Positions 24,232-33,605 of a stretch of 64,000 bases of DNA are shown here, in pieces. The translations under genes and the position numbers were made by a program. Location of the stretch: contig NZ_QUOT01000001.1 in the NCBI RefSeq assembly GCF_003390375.1, forward strand, positions 1,984,001 to 2,048,000, written 5' to 3'. Origin of the DNA: Thalassotalea euphylliae. GTDB taxonomy: Bacteria; Pseudomonadota; Gammaproteobacteria; Enterobacterales; Alteromonadaceae. How positions within the stretch are numbered: position 1 is the first letter of the stretch; the number at the start of each line of letters is the position of its first letter. Below the pieces are notes generated by a model. The model was not told the DNA's origin. It saw only the letters and a list, made by a program, of their open reading frames with translations, and did no database searches.

Positions 24232-25851
24232 CTAAGCGCTGTCTTTTTCTTCTGAGTTTTTATCAGGAACATGGCTCATTGCCCACTCACTTAACGCCGT
24301 GATGCTAAGCGATGGATTGACACCAGGGTTTGCAGAAATCGCAGAGCCGTCACAAACATACATATTGTGGTAACCAAACACTTCTGCCTTGTCATTGATA
24401 ACACCTTCTTCTGTACTTGCCGCCATCACAGAGCCCCCCAGAATATGGGCTGTCGATGGTGTACCAAAAACCGCTTCAGTAATACCGGTGCTTGATTTAC
24501 CATCAACAATCTTTTCTATCTTCTCAGTGATAGCGGTTGATTCTTTGATGTAACGCGATGGCGCAGGGCCTTGACCTAAGTTACTGGTGAGTCGCCCACC
24601 TAGGCCACGTTTTAACGACAAGGTGCTGTCCAAGTGTTGCATAAACAGCAAGATAATTGACTTCTTGCTCCAGTCTTTGGTGAATAAGACTTTCAAATTT
24701 TCTTTCGGCTCAGTCACCATCAACTTAACGAAAGAGGCAGCACGACTTAAAATGGTTCGACCAACAACATTAGGGGCGTGTAAGAACTTAACTACAGTTG
24801 ACTGCGCGTTGTAGTTAATCGGCTCTAAATGACTGTGATCATCAGTATGTAACACCGAACCAATCGACACCCCTTGGGCAAAATTAATATCTTCTTTGAA
24901 CGAGGTTACAGTGCTGATCGTCTCGTTATTGGTGCGAATATCGTCACCGACTTTATCAGACAAACCTGCCAATGAGCCTTTTTCCTTCAGTTTTAATAGC
25001 AACGGCACGGTACCGAGCACACCACCAGAGAAAATTACACCTTTGGCACGTACCACGTGATTTTTCTTGAAACTGTAGGGTTTTGAGCTTTTAAACGAGA
25101 CAAAGTAGCCCTCGCTACCATCTTTCTTACCCGCAGGGTAAATATCATGCACTTCTTGCTCGGCCACAATCTCAGCACCTAACTTTTGCGCAAGGTAAAG
25201 ATAGTTTTTGTCGAGCGTGTTTTTGGCGTTAAACCGACAGCCGGTAAAGCAGCTTCCGCACTCTATACAACCTCTGCGCTCTGGCCCTTCGCCATCAAAA
25301 TAAGGATCTTTAACGAAAGAACCATGATCTTTTTTGTCGGAAAAGAATATCGCAACACGCGATGGGTGAAACTCATCTTCTTTGCCTAAGTCTTGGGCGA
25401 GCTCTTTGATCACTATATCAGCTTGTGTGAAGTTGGGATTGTCTTGTGCGCCCAACATACGCAGTGCTTCTTTGTAATAAGGTTTAAGCACTTCTTCCCA
25501 GTTTTGTAAATTTGCCCAAGAGCCAGTATTAAAAAACGCTTTTTTCGGGGTCGGTAACGTAGCGCCATAGGTATGAGAACCGCCGCCAACGCCAACACCT
25601 GAGTAAACGGTGATATGCTTGAGTACGGTCATTTTCATAATGCCGCGCAAGCCTAATAGCGGCATCCACAGCCAGCGTTTTAAATCCCAAGCGCTATGGG
25701 CGTAGGTGCTATCTTTGTACCAGCGACCTTTTTCAATCACTAGAACCTTGTAGCCTTTTTGACTCAACCTTAGTGCACTAACTGAGCCACCAAAGCCACT
25801 GCCGACGATCACGTAATCGTAATCCGTCGCCTTTGTTGTATGCTTTTTCAT
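24232..25851 (-). CDS. GMC-family FAD oxidoreductase, cholesterol-oxidase (ChoD)-like
   Basis: A 539-residue flavoenzyme that oxidises alcohols. The FAD-binding motif VGSGFGGSVSALRLSQKGYKV is at about residues 16-36, and the C-terminal GMC block ends ISANPGVNPSLSITALSEWAM. It carries a Cys cluster CIECGSCFTGC (C-x2-C-x2-C-x3-C) followed by AKNTLDKNYL, a signature I associate with the ChoD-like bacterial branch rather than glucose oxidases. No signal peptide is obvious. It is 13 bases downstream of a coniferyl-aldehyde-type dehydrogenase and upstream of a BASS transporter, consistent with sequential alcohol to aldehyde to acid oxidation. A sterol substrate is only a suggestion. Confidence 0.9.
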   Translation of the reverse strand: MKKHTTKATDYDYVIVGSGFGGSVSALRLSQKGYKVLVIEKGRWYKDSTYAHSAWDLKRWLWMPLLGLRGIMKMTVLKHITVYSGVGVGGGSHTYGATLPTPKKAFFNTGSWANLQNWEEVLKPYYKEALRMLGAQDNPNFTQADIVIKELAQDLGKEDEFHPSRVAIFFSDKKDHGSFVKDPYFDGEGPERRGCIECGSCFTGCRFNAKNTLDKNYLYLAQKLGAEIVAEQEVHDIYPAGKKDGSEGYFVSFKSSKPYSFKKNHVVRAKGVIFSGGVLGTVPLLLKLKEKGSLAGLSDKVGDDIRTNNETISTVTSFKEDINFAQGVSIGSVLHTDDHSHLEPINYNAQSTVVKFLHAPNVVGRTILSRAASFVKLMVTEPKENLKVLFTKDWSKKSIILLFMQHLDSTLSLKRGLGGRLTSNLGQGPAPSRYIKESTAITEKIEKIVDGKSSTGITEAVFGTPSTAHILGGSVMAASTEEGVINDKAEVFGYHNMYVCDGSAISANPGVNPSLSITALSEWAMSHVPDKNSEEKDSA

Positions 25852-25864
25852 GTATCGCTCCTGA

Positions 25865-27322
25865 CTAACGAGTTAAGTGTTTAAATTTAAACCATAACAT
25901 TTTAGTAAGTAACTTGTGGACAGGATTGTTCCACGGTGGAGCAATAAATTTAATACTGTCGAAGCGGCCTTTAGTTACCACAGTTTTGGCTTTACTGAAA
26001 TTCACAAAGCCTTCTTTACCGTGATAATGACCCATACCTGACGGCCCAATACCACCAAATGGCGCATCGTCTGCCATCACATGGCTAAGGGTGTCATTTA
26101 AACAAACACCACCGGAATGAGTGCGCGCAAGAATTTTAGCCGCACGTTCTTTGTCCCAATCAAAATAGTAAAGTGCTAGCGGACGAGCACGATCATTAAC
26201 ATAGGTAATCGCTTCTTCAATATCGTCGTATGCTTTGATCGGTAGAATTGGGCCAAAGATCTCTTCCTGCTCAACCAACATAGACTCATTAGTATTGAGC
26301 ACCAATGTCATTGGCATCTTGCGAGTATCTTCGAAGGTCTCATCTTCAGGATTAATCGTGATTAACTCAGCGCCTTTTTCTTTCGCATCATCTAAATAAG
26401 ATTTTAAGCGTACGAGCTGGCGGTCGCTAATAATAGCAGTGTAGTCATCGTTAGCGCGAATACTTGGATAGGCCTTGCTCATCGCTTTCACAAATGCTTG
26501 TGCGAAGGCGTTAACCTTGTGTCTCGGAACAAAAATATAATCCGGTGATACACAAATTTGACCAGCATTCATGCCCTTACCAAACGCGATACGCTGCGCC
26601 GCTTCTTCAATAGGGAATGAATCGTGGATAATGGTCGGAGATTTACCACCTAGTTCTAGTGTGACTGGTGTTAGATGCTCAGCCGCAGCGCGCATCACGA
26701 TTTTGCCAACCGTTGTTGCGCCAGTGAAAACAAGATGATCAAAAGGTAACTTGGTGAAAGCTGAGCTGACATCAACCTCACCGGTAAATACCGCAACTTG
26801 GTCTTTGCTAAATACTGACTCAAGCATACGTTGTACTAAATCGGCAGTGCGCGGCGCAAACTCTGACATTTTAATCATCGCGCGGTTACCAGCAGCGAGT
26901 GCCGAGACAAGTGGCGATAAACCAAGAAATACTGGGAAATTCCACGGGACAACAATGCCCACCACACCGACCGGCTGGTAAAGCACTTCAACCTTGGCTG
27001 GCTGCAACGTTAATGGCGTTTTTCTTTTGCTTGGTTTCATCCAACGCTTAACGCGCCCTTTGCTGTATTCAATCGCATCAAGTAATGGAAAGATCTCGGC
27101 AAGTAAAGTTTCTGCCTCTGGTCGATTGCTAAAGTCCATGCTAATGGCTGAGACAATTTCATCAGTGTGCTCAATTAACACAGACTTCAATTTATTCAGG
27201 TTATCGATACGCTCTTGCGCACTAGGCATTGGCTGGTGAAGAAAAGACGCTTTTTGCGCCACTAACTGCTCTTCTAAATAACCAAATTCAGTGTTGGTAT
27301 TAATATTTTCAACAGTCCCCAT
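25865..27322 (-). CDS. aldehyde dehydrogenase, coniferyl-aldehyde dehydrogenase type
   Basis: A 485-residue NAD(P)-dependent aldehyde dehydrogenase. The catalytic Glu lies in VTLELGGKSPTII and the catalytic Cys in NAGQICVSPDYIFVP. The C-terminal GGIGPSGMGHYHGKEGFVNFS block and N-terminal region match the CalB subgroup, which oxidises coniferyl or other bulky and long-chain aldehydes; actual substrate is unknown. A hydrophobic, basic C-terminal tail (FKHLTR) may touch membranes. It is the first gene of an operon with the GMC oxidoreductase and BASS transporter. A ribosome site AGGGGG stands close upstream, and the start MGTVENINTN is consistent. Confidence 0.94.
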   Translation of the reverse strand: MGTVENINTNTEFGYLEEQLVAQKASFLHQPMPSAQERIDNLNKLKSVLIEHTDEIVSAISMDFSNRPEAETLLAEIFPLLDAIEYSKGRVKRWMKPSKRKTPLTLQPAKVEVLYQPVGVVGIVVPWNFPVFLGLSPLVSALAAGNRAMIKMSEFAPRTADLVQRMLESVFSKDQVAVFTGEVDVSSAFTKLPFDHLVFTGATTVGKIVMRAAAEHLTPVTLELGGKSPTIIHDSFPIEEAAQRIAFGKGMNAGQICVSPDYIFVPRHKVNAFAQAFVKAMSKAYPSIRANDDYTAIISDRQLVRLKSYLDDAKEKGAELITINPEDETFEDTRKMPMTLVLNTNESMLVEQEEIFGPILPIKAYDDIEEAITYVNDRARPLALYYFDWDKERAAKILARTHSGGVCLNDTLSHVMADDAPFGGIGPSGMGHYHGKEGFVNFSKAKTVVTKGRFDSIKFIAPPWNNPVHKLLTKMLWFKFKHLTR

Positions 27323-27876
27323 AGTTCCCCCTGTTAGAATTTTGTATTTCGTGGGCGCATTCTGTTCTTGTTTTTATTATTAAATACGCACTGATACCAA
27401 TTGAAATAAATACTTAATCATTCAGCGAGAATTAAAAGGCTTAGAGGCAAGGCATTGATTGCAGAGATTGGTTATTCCCCTTTTTCTACATGAGAAGCAA
27501 AATCAATAACGCTGCATATCAGCCTTTTAAACTCGCCCTTCGGGAGCGTGCCAGCGTAGCAGATAACTGCGCCAAATTTGTTGGATTTAGAATAACTATA
27601 TCGGCACAAATTTGACTTATTCTCTCACCGCTGACAACGCTCTGAATTGGTCAATTATCTAATTCAGTTGGTATAACTATAAAGTTGTACGCTTTTAGAC
27701 TATTAAAAAGTGCATTGTGTGAATAATTATTTGATTGTCTAAGGGTTGTTAATATTTTGCATAGCATTAAACACAAGGCTTGCATAAAAAATCACCAAGC
27801 TGCACTCTAAGCAAGTAATAACTGGCTTTGAATAAATAACAACTGACTAACAATAACTACAAAGAGGGAATTAACC
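27323..27876. other. divergent intergenic region filled by a MITE-like element
   Basis: About half of this gap is the repeat element described at 27394-27674. The rest carries the divergent promoters of the aldehyde dehydrogenase operon and the DUF1330 gene, which I cannot place precisely. Confidence 0.6.
27394..27674. repeat. MITE-like element, copy A
   Basis: Terminal inverted repeats ATACCAATTGAA (27394-27405) and its near-perfect inverse TTCAGTTGGTAT (27663-27674) bound 281 bases without a coding frame. Inside, AAAAGGC and GCCTTTT segments flank further imperfect inverse copies. The left 30 bases closely match the inverted right end of a second element at 37518-37728, so this is a dispersed family, not a local hairpin. 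No transposase is present. Confidence 0.75.
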
Positions 27877-28203
27877 ATGGCGGTATATGCACTAAACCTA
27901 TTTGATTTAGCTGATAATGACGAATACCTTAAATATGCAAGGCGCTCGGCAGCAGAAGTAGAAAAACACGGTGGTAGAGTTTTAGCACTGGGCAAATATG
28001 ACAGTGCATTGGTCGGCGACATGGAGCCTAGAACCGTGATGATTTTAGTGGAGTGGGAGTCGAAAGATGCCTTTGATCATTATTGCAATGATCCTGACTT
28101 AGCCGATTTGCACCCGCATCGAGAGCAAGGCACTAAGAACTACATTTGGCACTTGTTTGATAAGCTTGATGGTTTAAAACCGCTATTTTACCCACAAGCC
28201 TAA
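27877..28203 (+). CDS. DUF1330 domain protein
   Basis: A 108-residue cytoplasmic protein of the DUF1330 family, a dimeric alpha-beta ferredoxin-like (Dabb-like) fold without a firmly known reaction. Visible landmarks are YALNLFDLADNDEYLKYARRS, GGRVLALGKYDSALVGD and VMILVEWESKDAFDHYCNDPDL. A strong ribosome site AGAGGG precedes the ATG. It stands alone between a MITE-like repeat and a terminator but near catabolic genes, where DUF1330 proteins are often found. Confidence 0.85.
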   Translation: MAVYALNLFDLADNDEYLKYARRSAAEVEKHGGRVLALGKYDSALVGDMEPRTVMILVEWESKDAFDHYCNDPDLADLHPHREQGTKNYIWHLFDKLDGLKPLFYPQA

Positions 28204-28256
28204 TAACTATTGAATTAACACCAATTGAACCAACACCAATTGGATTGAGGCAGCCA

Positions 28257-28290
28257 TAAAAAAGCCCAACTGAATTCAGTTGGGCTTCAC
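28257..28290. terminator. bidirectional terminator
   Basis: A perfect palindromic stem of 13 base pairs (AAGCCCAACTGAA with its complement, no real loop) with flanking A- and T-rich stretches, centred at 28274. Confidence 0.75.
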
Positions 28291-28396
28291 TCTGTAACCT
28301 ATCGTTTAACACTAAACTAATTCAAGCTAAGCAAAACCAAATGACGCCAAGCTAGGTGTTGCCACTTGGCGTAACAGACGGTATTAGTTAGCAGTA

Positions 28397-30334
28397 TTAG
28401 TTACACGATGATTTGAAGGTATATTCACCTAGCTTCTTAACAAACGCAGCTTTCGCTTCACCATCACACTCACCTAACTCGATACTCGCTAAAATACCGT
28501 GTTTAGGATCTTGCGCAACTGAAACACTTGCCTGAGTTTGCGGTAGCATCTCACTTGCCAGAGCATTAATGCACTTGTCAATTTCTTGCATTTCAAGCTG
28601 AGGCTTAAATACTTTACCTACCGCTGTCACTGGTAATTGCTCTACGATGTGAATTGCTTTAGGAATCGCCGCTCGCTCAGAAATCTCAGCAGCTGCAAAG
28701 CTCAGTAGTTCCTCTGGATCGAGACTGCTCGGATCTTCCACCTGGACATAACAAACAGGTACTTCACCCGCATGTAAGTCAGGCTTACCAACTGCAGCTG
28801 CTAAGTTAATCGCAGGGTGCTTACACATTGCTTCTTCGATCAATTTCGGCTCAATATTGTGACCCGCACGAACAATAAGCTCTTTCTTACGACCTGTTAG
28901 CCAGAAGTAACCTTCTTCATCTTGGCGCGCTAAATCACCGGTGTTTAACCAGCGATTGCCGTCTTCATCATAAAGCCATAAGCCTTTATTTTGATGCTCA
29001 AGTTGATAACCCAAGAATACGTTCGGGCCACGAACAGCTAACACACCAATTTCGTCGGTATCACAGTAACGCGTGATTTTGTCGCCATCAATATTTACCG
29101 CTTTCATTTGCTGGTAAGGTAGACGAAGACCAATTGAACCGACTTTTTGCTCACCGTGGAATGGGTTCAAACTACTAACACAAGTACCTTCAGTTAAGCC
29201 GTAACCTTCCAAGATTTTAATACCAGTGGTTTCTTGGAAAGATTTAAAGGTCTCAACAGGCATTGGCGCTGCGCCACAAATACCGAACTTTAACGACGAT
29301 AAGTCTTTACCTTCAATTGGGAAGTTCATCAAGGCAGAGTAAACTGTTGGTACGGCACTAAAGGTTGTTACTTTGTGATGTTCAACTATGTCCCAGAAAT
29401 TTGGAATAACATTCGGTTCGCGGTAGCCTTGCGGGGTTGCGATTACTACAGTACCACCCACGGTAAATGGTAATAAACCAGTTACCAAGGCACCATTTAC
29501 GTGGAATAAAGGTAAACCACCAAGTACGACCATTTCCTCGTTAAGCATCTGCGAGTTAGATTGCTGAACCGCTTTTACGTTGCTTAATTCATTAACATGG
29601 GTACGACGCGCAATTTTAGGTAGCCCTGTAGTACCACCTGTACAGTAAAGTGATGAAATAGTTTCATCAGTGTATTCGCGTGTAAAGTTTAACGCTTCAC
29701 CGTTTTGCTCAGCGATTGCCGCAGTATAGTTATGGTACGTTTTACCTTCTGGCAAACTAATTCCGCCACGCATTTGCGCTTGCATTGCTTGTGCAGGCTC
29801 TGCCATTGGGCCCGTTACGTGATGTGCGATATCAATACCAATGACATGCTCAGTATGAACAAGCTCAGGCAATAGCTGCTCAAGCTTAGGCCACAATTCA
29901 ATTTGGTGCATTGGGTTCATGGTAACCACAGCTTTCGCTTGCACTGAGTTAATTAAATCACCAATTTGCTTAGGCTCAAGCAACGGGTTAATGGCTAAAA
30001 TTTGACATCTTGCTTCACCACCCCAAATCACATAATGCGCTTCTGGCGTATTCGGTAAAAAGAACGCAACTACGTCATTTTCTGTCAGACCAATTGAATC
30101 AAAGAAGTTGGCAGATTGGGTAATTTTACTAAGTAGTGTTTGGTAAGAAATATCGTGGGCATTGTTGTAGGCATCACCCTGTAAAAAGAACGAAATGGCC
30201 GTTTTGTCAGGACGCTGAGCGGCACTATGTTTAATCGCGTCATAAGTGTTGTTAAATTCACTATGACTCGCCCCCGGATTTGCTTGCTCTAACGACTCGA
30301 CATCATTTAGTGTCTTTATATTTATAATAGTCAT
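28397..30334 (-). CDS. acyl-CoA synthetase, AMP-binding (ANL) family
   Basis: A 645-residue enzyme that activates a carboxylic acid with ATP and CoA. The ATP loop YCTGGTTGLPKIARRTH, the mid motif ILEGYGLTEGTCVSSL, GDLARQDEEGYFWLTGRKKELIV and a C-terminal AVGKVFKPQL with the adenylating Lys are all present. The sequence looks like a FadD-type fatty or sterol-side-chain acid ligase but substrate is not readable. The N-terminus is longer than usual by about 30 residues. Ribosome site GGAA precedes the ATG. It fits as the step after alcohol and aldehyde oxidation in this region. Confidence 0.92.
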   Translation of the reverse strand: MTIINIKTLNDVESLEQANPGASHSEFNNTYDAIKHSAAQRPDKTAISFFLQGDAYNNAHDISYQTLLSKITQSANFFDSIGLTENDVVAFFLPNTPEAHYVIWGGEARCQILAINPLLEPKQIGDLINSVQAKAVVTMNPMHQIELWPKLEQLLPELVHTEHVIGIDIAHHVTGPMAEPAQAMQAQMRGGISLPEGKTYHNYTAAIAEQNGEALNFTREYTDETISSLYCTGGTTGLPKIARRTHVNELSNVKAVQQSNSQMLNEEMVVLGGLPLFHVNGALVTGLLPFTVGGTVVIATPQGYREPNVIPNFWDIVEHHKVTTFSAVPTVYSALMNFPIEGKDLSSLKFGICGAAPMPVETFKSFQETTGIKILEGYGLTEGTCVSSLNPFHGEQKVGSIGLRLPYQQMKAVNIDGDKITRYCDTDEIGVLAVRGPNVFLGYQLEHQNKGLWLYDEDGNRWLNTGDLARQDEEGYFWLTGRKKELIVRAGHNIEPKLIEEAMCKHPAINLAAAVGKPDLHAGEVPVCYVQVEDPSSLDPEELLSFAAAEISERAAIPKAIHIVEQLPVTAVGKVFKPQLEMQEIDKCINALASEMLPQTQASVSVAQDPKHGILASIELGECDGEAKAAFVKKLGEYTFKSSCN

Positions 30335-30873
30335 TTCTATATTACTTCCTTAAGCGGTAAAAACTTATCACGAGCTTTCATAATTAGAAAAGGTAACACC
30401 GGACAGTAATTGAGGAGCCAGCGAGTAGTAAGTGAAAATACTTTGTAGGCTATACCAAAAAATCGAATAAGCGTTACTGTCCTTAGCCTGTAGCCGATCC
30501 TAACAGCTCTTCTATACTAGGGGGTGAAAGTAGAAAAGGTCAACCACTTCGTCAACTTGCTGTTCATATAACCAACATAACCATTATTCATCTAATGCCA
30601 AATAGACAAAACCAAAGTCTCTGACTTCAAGATCAATTAACCATGTCTTACACCAATTCAATTATGTGGGTGTGTTAATCACGACTAGAGGCTATAACCC
30701 AAGGCTATTAAGGTATTCACTAACAGACTGTATTAATATGTAACCACTGGTTCTAAAAACCAGTAAAACAGTGTAATTTTTGTTCAGCATACGTTAGGAT
30801 GCGCTCCCCCTGACAACATGAGTGCCCGAACCGTACTCTTTTTCATCAACATTAGACGTAAAAGGTGTTTTGA
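30335..30873. other. divergent intergenic region with inverted repeats
   Basis: No gene seen in these 539 bases. GGACAGTAA (30401-30409) and TTACTGTCC (30474-30482) are perfect inverse copies 64 bases apart, upstream of the acyl-CoA synthetase. A hairpin ACTGGTT/AACCAGT with a 5-base loop lies at 30746-30764. A short piece like the MITE ends (ACACCAATTCAATTAT) stands near 30652. Confidence 0.5.
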
Positions 30874-31677
30874 TTGAATTTGGTAATATTATTTTTTGCT
30901 TTGCTGCTGTGTATTATGGTGTTGCCAACAACACAAGCTGAGCCATGCCAATCAATCACGGTTAGTGCCCATGAAAACTACCCGCCTTTTCATTGGTATT
31001 ATGATGGTGAGTTCTATGGCGTTACCATAGATATCACAAAGCAACTACTAGAGCGTTATCAGGTCGATTATCAAGTTAGCTCACCAGTACCATGGAAACG
31101 CTTGTTAGAAATGGCAAAACATGGTCGAACTGATTTACTGTTGGGGCTAAAAGATACCCCAGCGCGTCGTGAATTTTTGAACTTTACTAGTGCACCTGTG
31201 CTAAATAATCCCGTGGCCGTATTTGTTAAAAAAGGTGAAGAGTTTTCATTTATCGACTGGCGCAGCCTGATAGGAAAAGTCGGTAATATCAACTTGGGCG
31301 ATAGCCATGGCGAAGCCTTTGATAATTTTGCAAACCAGTACCTTAATATTCAGCAAGTAAAAGGGTTAGCGCAGAATTTTCAGATGGTATTGCGTGGCCG
31401 TGCCGACTATTTTGTTACCGGCTATTATCCAGGTATATCATATCTTTCCAACAGTGGTTTACAGGATGAAATCGTCGCCCTAACGCCATTTGCCGTTGAC
31501 GGCTATATTCATTTTGGCTTTGTGAAAGACTCAGGTTGCGACAAGCTACTAGCTCGTTTTAACCAGGACTTAGCCGGCCTTATAAAAACCGAGACAATAG
31601 CTCAGCTATTTGAAAAGAATTTAATGCTCTGGCAGTCGCAATTAAACGGTGAGCGGCAGCGGCTAGAGCTGCACTGA
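30874..31677 (+). CDS. solitary periplasmic substrate-binding protein (SBP_bac_3 type)
   Basis: A 267-residue protein with a Sec signal peptide (cleavage near residue 22, TTQA-E). The mature part has the classic opening SITVSAHENYPPFHWYYDGEFYGVTIDI, then GRTDLLLGLKDTPARREFL and GKVGNINLGDSHGEAFDNF, as in polar-amino-acid-type binding proteins. No transporter genes are adjacent, so it may work as an orphan receptor. The reading frame opens with a TTG at 30874, with AAAGGTG about 7 bases upstream supporting it. Confidence 0.8.
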   Translation: MNLVILFFALLLCIMVLPTTQAEPCQSITVSAHENYPPFHWYYDGEFYGVTIDITKQLLERYQVDYQVSSPVPWKRLLEMAKHGRTDLLLGLKDTPARREFLNFTSAPVLNNPVAVFVKKGEEFSFIDWRSLIGKVGNINLGDSHGEAFDNFANQYLNIQQVKGLAQNFQMVLRGRADYFVTGYYPGISYLSNSGLQDEIVALTPFAVDGYIHFGFVKDSGCDKLLARFNQDLAGLIKTETIAQLFEKNLMLWQSQLNGERQRLELH

Positions 31678-31753
31678 TCTATCAACGCGTTGTAACCATA
31701 CATAACAACTTGCCAGAGTATATTGAATTGTTTCAACTGGCGTCATTCAGACA

Positions 31754-31787
31754 CAAAAAAAGCCTTACTGAGTAAGGCTTTTTAGCT
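31754..31787. terminator. bidirectional terminator
   Basis: A stem AAAGCCTTAC / GTAAGGCTTT with loop TGA, an A-run before and a T-run after, between converging genes. Confidence 0.9.
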
Positions 31788-31818
31788 TGTTAAGTGACGT
31801 TACCGGTTTGTCGATAGA

Positions 31819-32601
31819 CTAGAAGTGAACGGTCACTCCTGCGAACACCCCATCAAATTCTAGATCTGAATAAAGGTCGTCTAAATCATCAAGTTCTAAT
31901 TTGACTGAACGATAGCCTGCTTGCAAGTTTACATCGATAGCGATGTTATCCACCACGGCGTAGCTCACACCTAACTGGTAGTCGTACAAGGTATGGTCAT
32001 CAATCGATAAGAAGTTGCCATTGGCAAATAAGCTTAGGCCAGTAAACATTAAACCAACTTCCGTCGATGCATACAGCATAGGTACAATTTCAGAGGTATT
32101 GATTTTGCCTTCGACGGTATTACTTACAGGGTTACCACTTGAATCGTTGCTGGTCACTTGCGAGCTAAGCGTAACATCGCCATCAAAATCGCGCGCTGTT
32201 AAACCAAAGTCGAAGCTGAATAAACCATTGTCGAACAATTCATAATAAAGCGTGTAGTCGATGTAACTTACGTCAAAGCTAGCGGCAACTTGAGCACCAG
32301 CAGCAAAATTTTGATCGTCAAATTCTAACGGCTCAGTGATTTGTGTTGAGCCTTTTGTATCAAGTGTCGTACTGGCAATTCGCACATTAGGGATCAAAGG
32401 GATCGGGTGCTCTACCGCAATAAAGTAACTGCCCTGTTGCTCGTCACCTAAATTGAAATCTCGCTGCTGGCCACTTTCACCAAAAATACCTTCAGCCTCG
32501 TTGTCCCATATTTGAGCACCGATATAAAGGCCGACGACATCAGCATGCGCAGCTGTCGACATTAAGCTTGCTAATCCAGCGGCGATTAGTGTTTTTCTCA
32601 T
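31819..32601 (-). CDS. TIGR04219-family outer-membrane beta-barrel protein
   Basis: A 260-residue predicted outer-membrane protein with a Sec signal peptide (cleavage after AAHA, about residue 20) and the family start DVVGLYIGAQIWDNEAEGIFGE. Alternating hydrophobic strands (YFIAVEHPIPLIPNVRIA, SYIDYTLYYELFDNGLFSFDFGLTARDFDGD) and a final aromatic strand FAGVTVHF fit a small barrel. Function is not known. It is the last gene of a three-gene unit with DUF2333 (3-base gap) and a PCu(A)C copper chaperone. Confidence 0.88.
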   Translation of the reverse strand: MRKTLIAAGLASLMSTAAHADVVGLYIGAQIWDNEAEGIFGESGQQRDFNLGDEQQGSYFIAVEHPIPLIPNVRIASTTLDTKGSTQITEPLEFDDQNFAAGAQVAASFDVSYIDYTLYYELFDNGLFSFDFGLTARDFDGDVTLSSQVTSNDSSGNPVSNTVEGKINTSEIVPMLYASTEVGLMFTGLSLFANGNFLSIDDHTLYDYQLGVSYAVVDNIAIDVNLQAGYRSVKLELDDLDDLYSDLEFDGVFAGVTVHF

Positions 32602-32604
32602 GAT

Positions 32605-33597
32605 TTACCCTTGACTCAATAATTCATTTAAATCGATTAACGCGGCGTTTGCACGTGAAATATAGTTCGCCATCACTAGCGAGTGATTTGCTAAGAAACC
32701 AAAACCGTCACCATTTAAGATCATTGGGCTCCAAACACTTTGCTGACTTGCTTCTAGCTCGCGAATAATTTGCTGAAGGCTGACTTTCGCGTTTTTCTTC
32801 TCAAGCACGTCGTTAAAATCAATCTCAACGGCCTTTAAGAAATGTAATAACGCCCAACAAGCACCGCGCGCTTCGTAAAATTCGTTATCGATTTGCCACC
32901 AGCTGGTTTTAATCGCAATGTTTGGTGCTGAGTAAGTAGATTGTTGTGCCACGCTGTCGCCAGCTAAATCAGTGTTCATCACTTCACGACCAACACTGGC
33001 ACTTAGGCGCTGCGAGTAACTACCTAAACGTTTTTCTACCTCACTTAACCACGCACGAAGGTTGTCGGCACGCGCATAAAATTGTGCAGTTTGCGTAGCA
33101 GGATCGGCCAATGCTGAGCGGTACGCATATAATTCGGCAACCGCTTTGCCGTATTCACTTTCAGCTGATGGCACTGCCCAACTGGTATGGTCAATATTCA
33201 GTTGTGGCTGAGCATTTTTAAGGTGCTGATTTTCCAATGACTGTGATTGCGAGCGACTTAGTTCTTGGCGCATAACAAGGGCCATATCACGCACCATTTC
33301 CAATACGCCAAACTCCCATGATGGAATGTTATCCAAAAAAACCGACGGCGGCAGAACGTCATTACTTAGATAGCCACCGGGCTTGTCTAACAAGGTTTCC
33401 GTCACGTTAATTAATGCTGTCGTTGTGGTGTAGCCAACAACTGGCGCAACATTTTCTGCACTTGCATCTTTAGTGACACGCTCTTTGATATCAAAGCTAT
33501 CTGGCTCGAAGCTCCAAAACACGCCGATTAAATAAAATAGAAAAAAGACACCAACAACAGTGCCCAATACGGTTTTGGTGGAGATGTTTACGTTCAT
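32605..33597 (-). CDS. DUF2333 family membrane-anchored protein
   Basis: A 330-residue protein with one N-terminal transmembrane segment (about residues 8-28) and a helical periplasmic part matching DUF2333: VGYTTTTALINVTETLLDKPGGYLSNDVLPPSVFLDNIPSWEFGVLEMVRDMA, later SWWQIDNEFYEARGACWALLHFLKAVEIDF. The function is unknown. A GAGGG ribosome site lies 6 bases before the ATG. Flanked by a copper chaperone gene 8 bases upstream and an outer-membrane protein gene 3 bases downstream, suggesting a tight envelope operon. Confidence 0.88.
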   Translation of the reverse strand: MNVNISTKTVLGTVVGVFFLFYLIGVFWSFEPDSFDIKERVTKDASAENVAPVVGYTTTTALINVTETLLDKPGGYLSNDVLPPSVFLDNIPSWEFGVLEMVRDMALVMRQELSRSQSQSLENQHLKNAQPQLNIDHTSWAVPSAESEYGKAVAELYAYRSALADPATQTAQFYARADNLRAWLSEVEKRLGSYSQRLSASVGREVMNTDLAGDSVAQQSTYSAPNIAIKTSWWQIDNEFYEARGACWALLHFLKAVEIDFNDVLEKKNAKVSLQQIIRELEASQQSVWSPMILNGDGFGFLANHSLVMANYISRANAALIDLNELLSQG

Positions 33598-33605
33598 AGT
33601 ACCCT

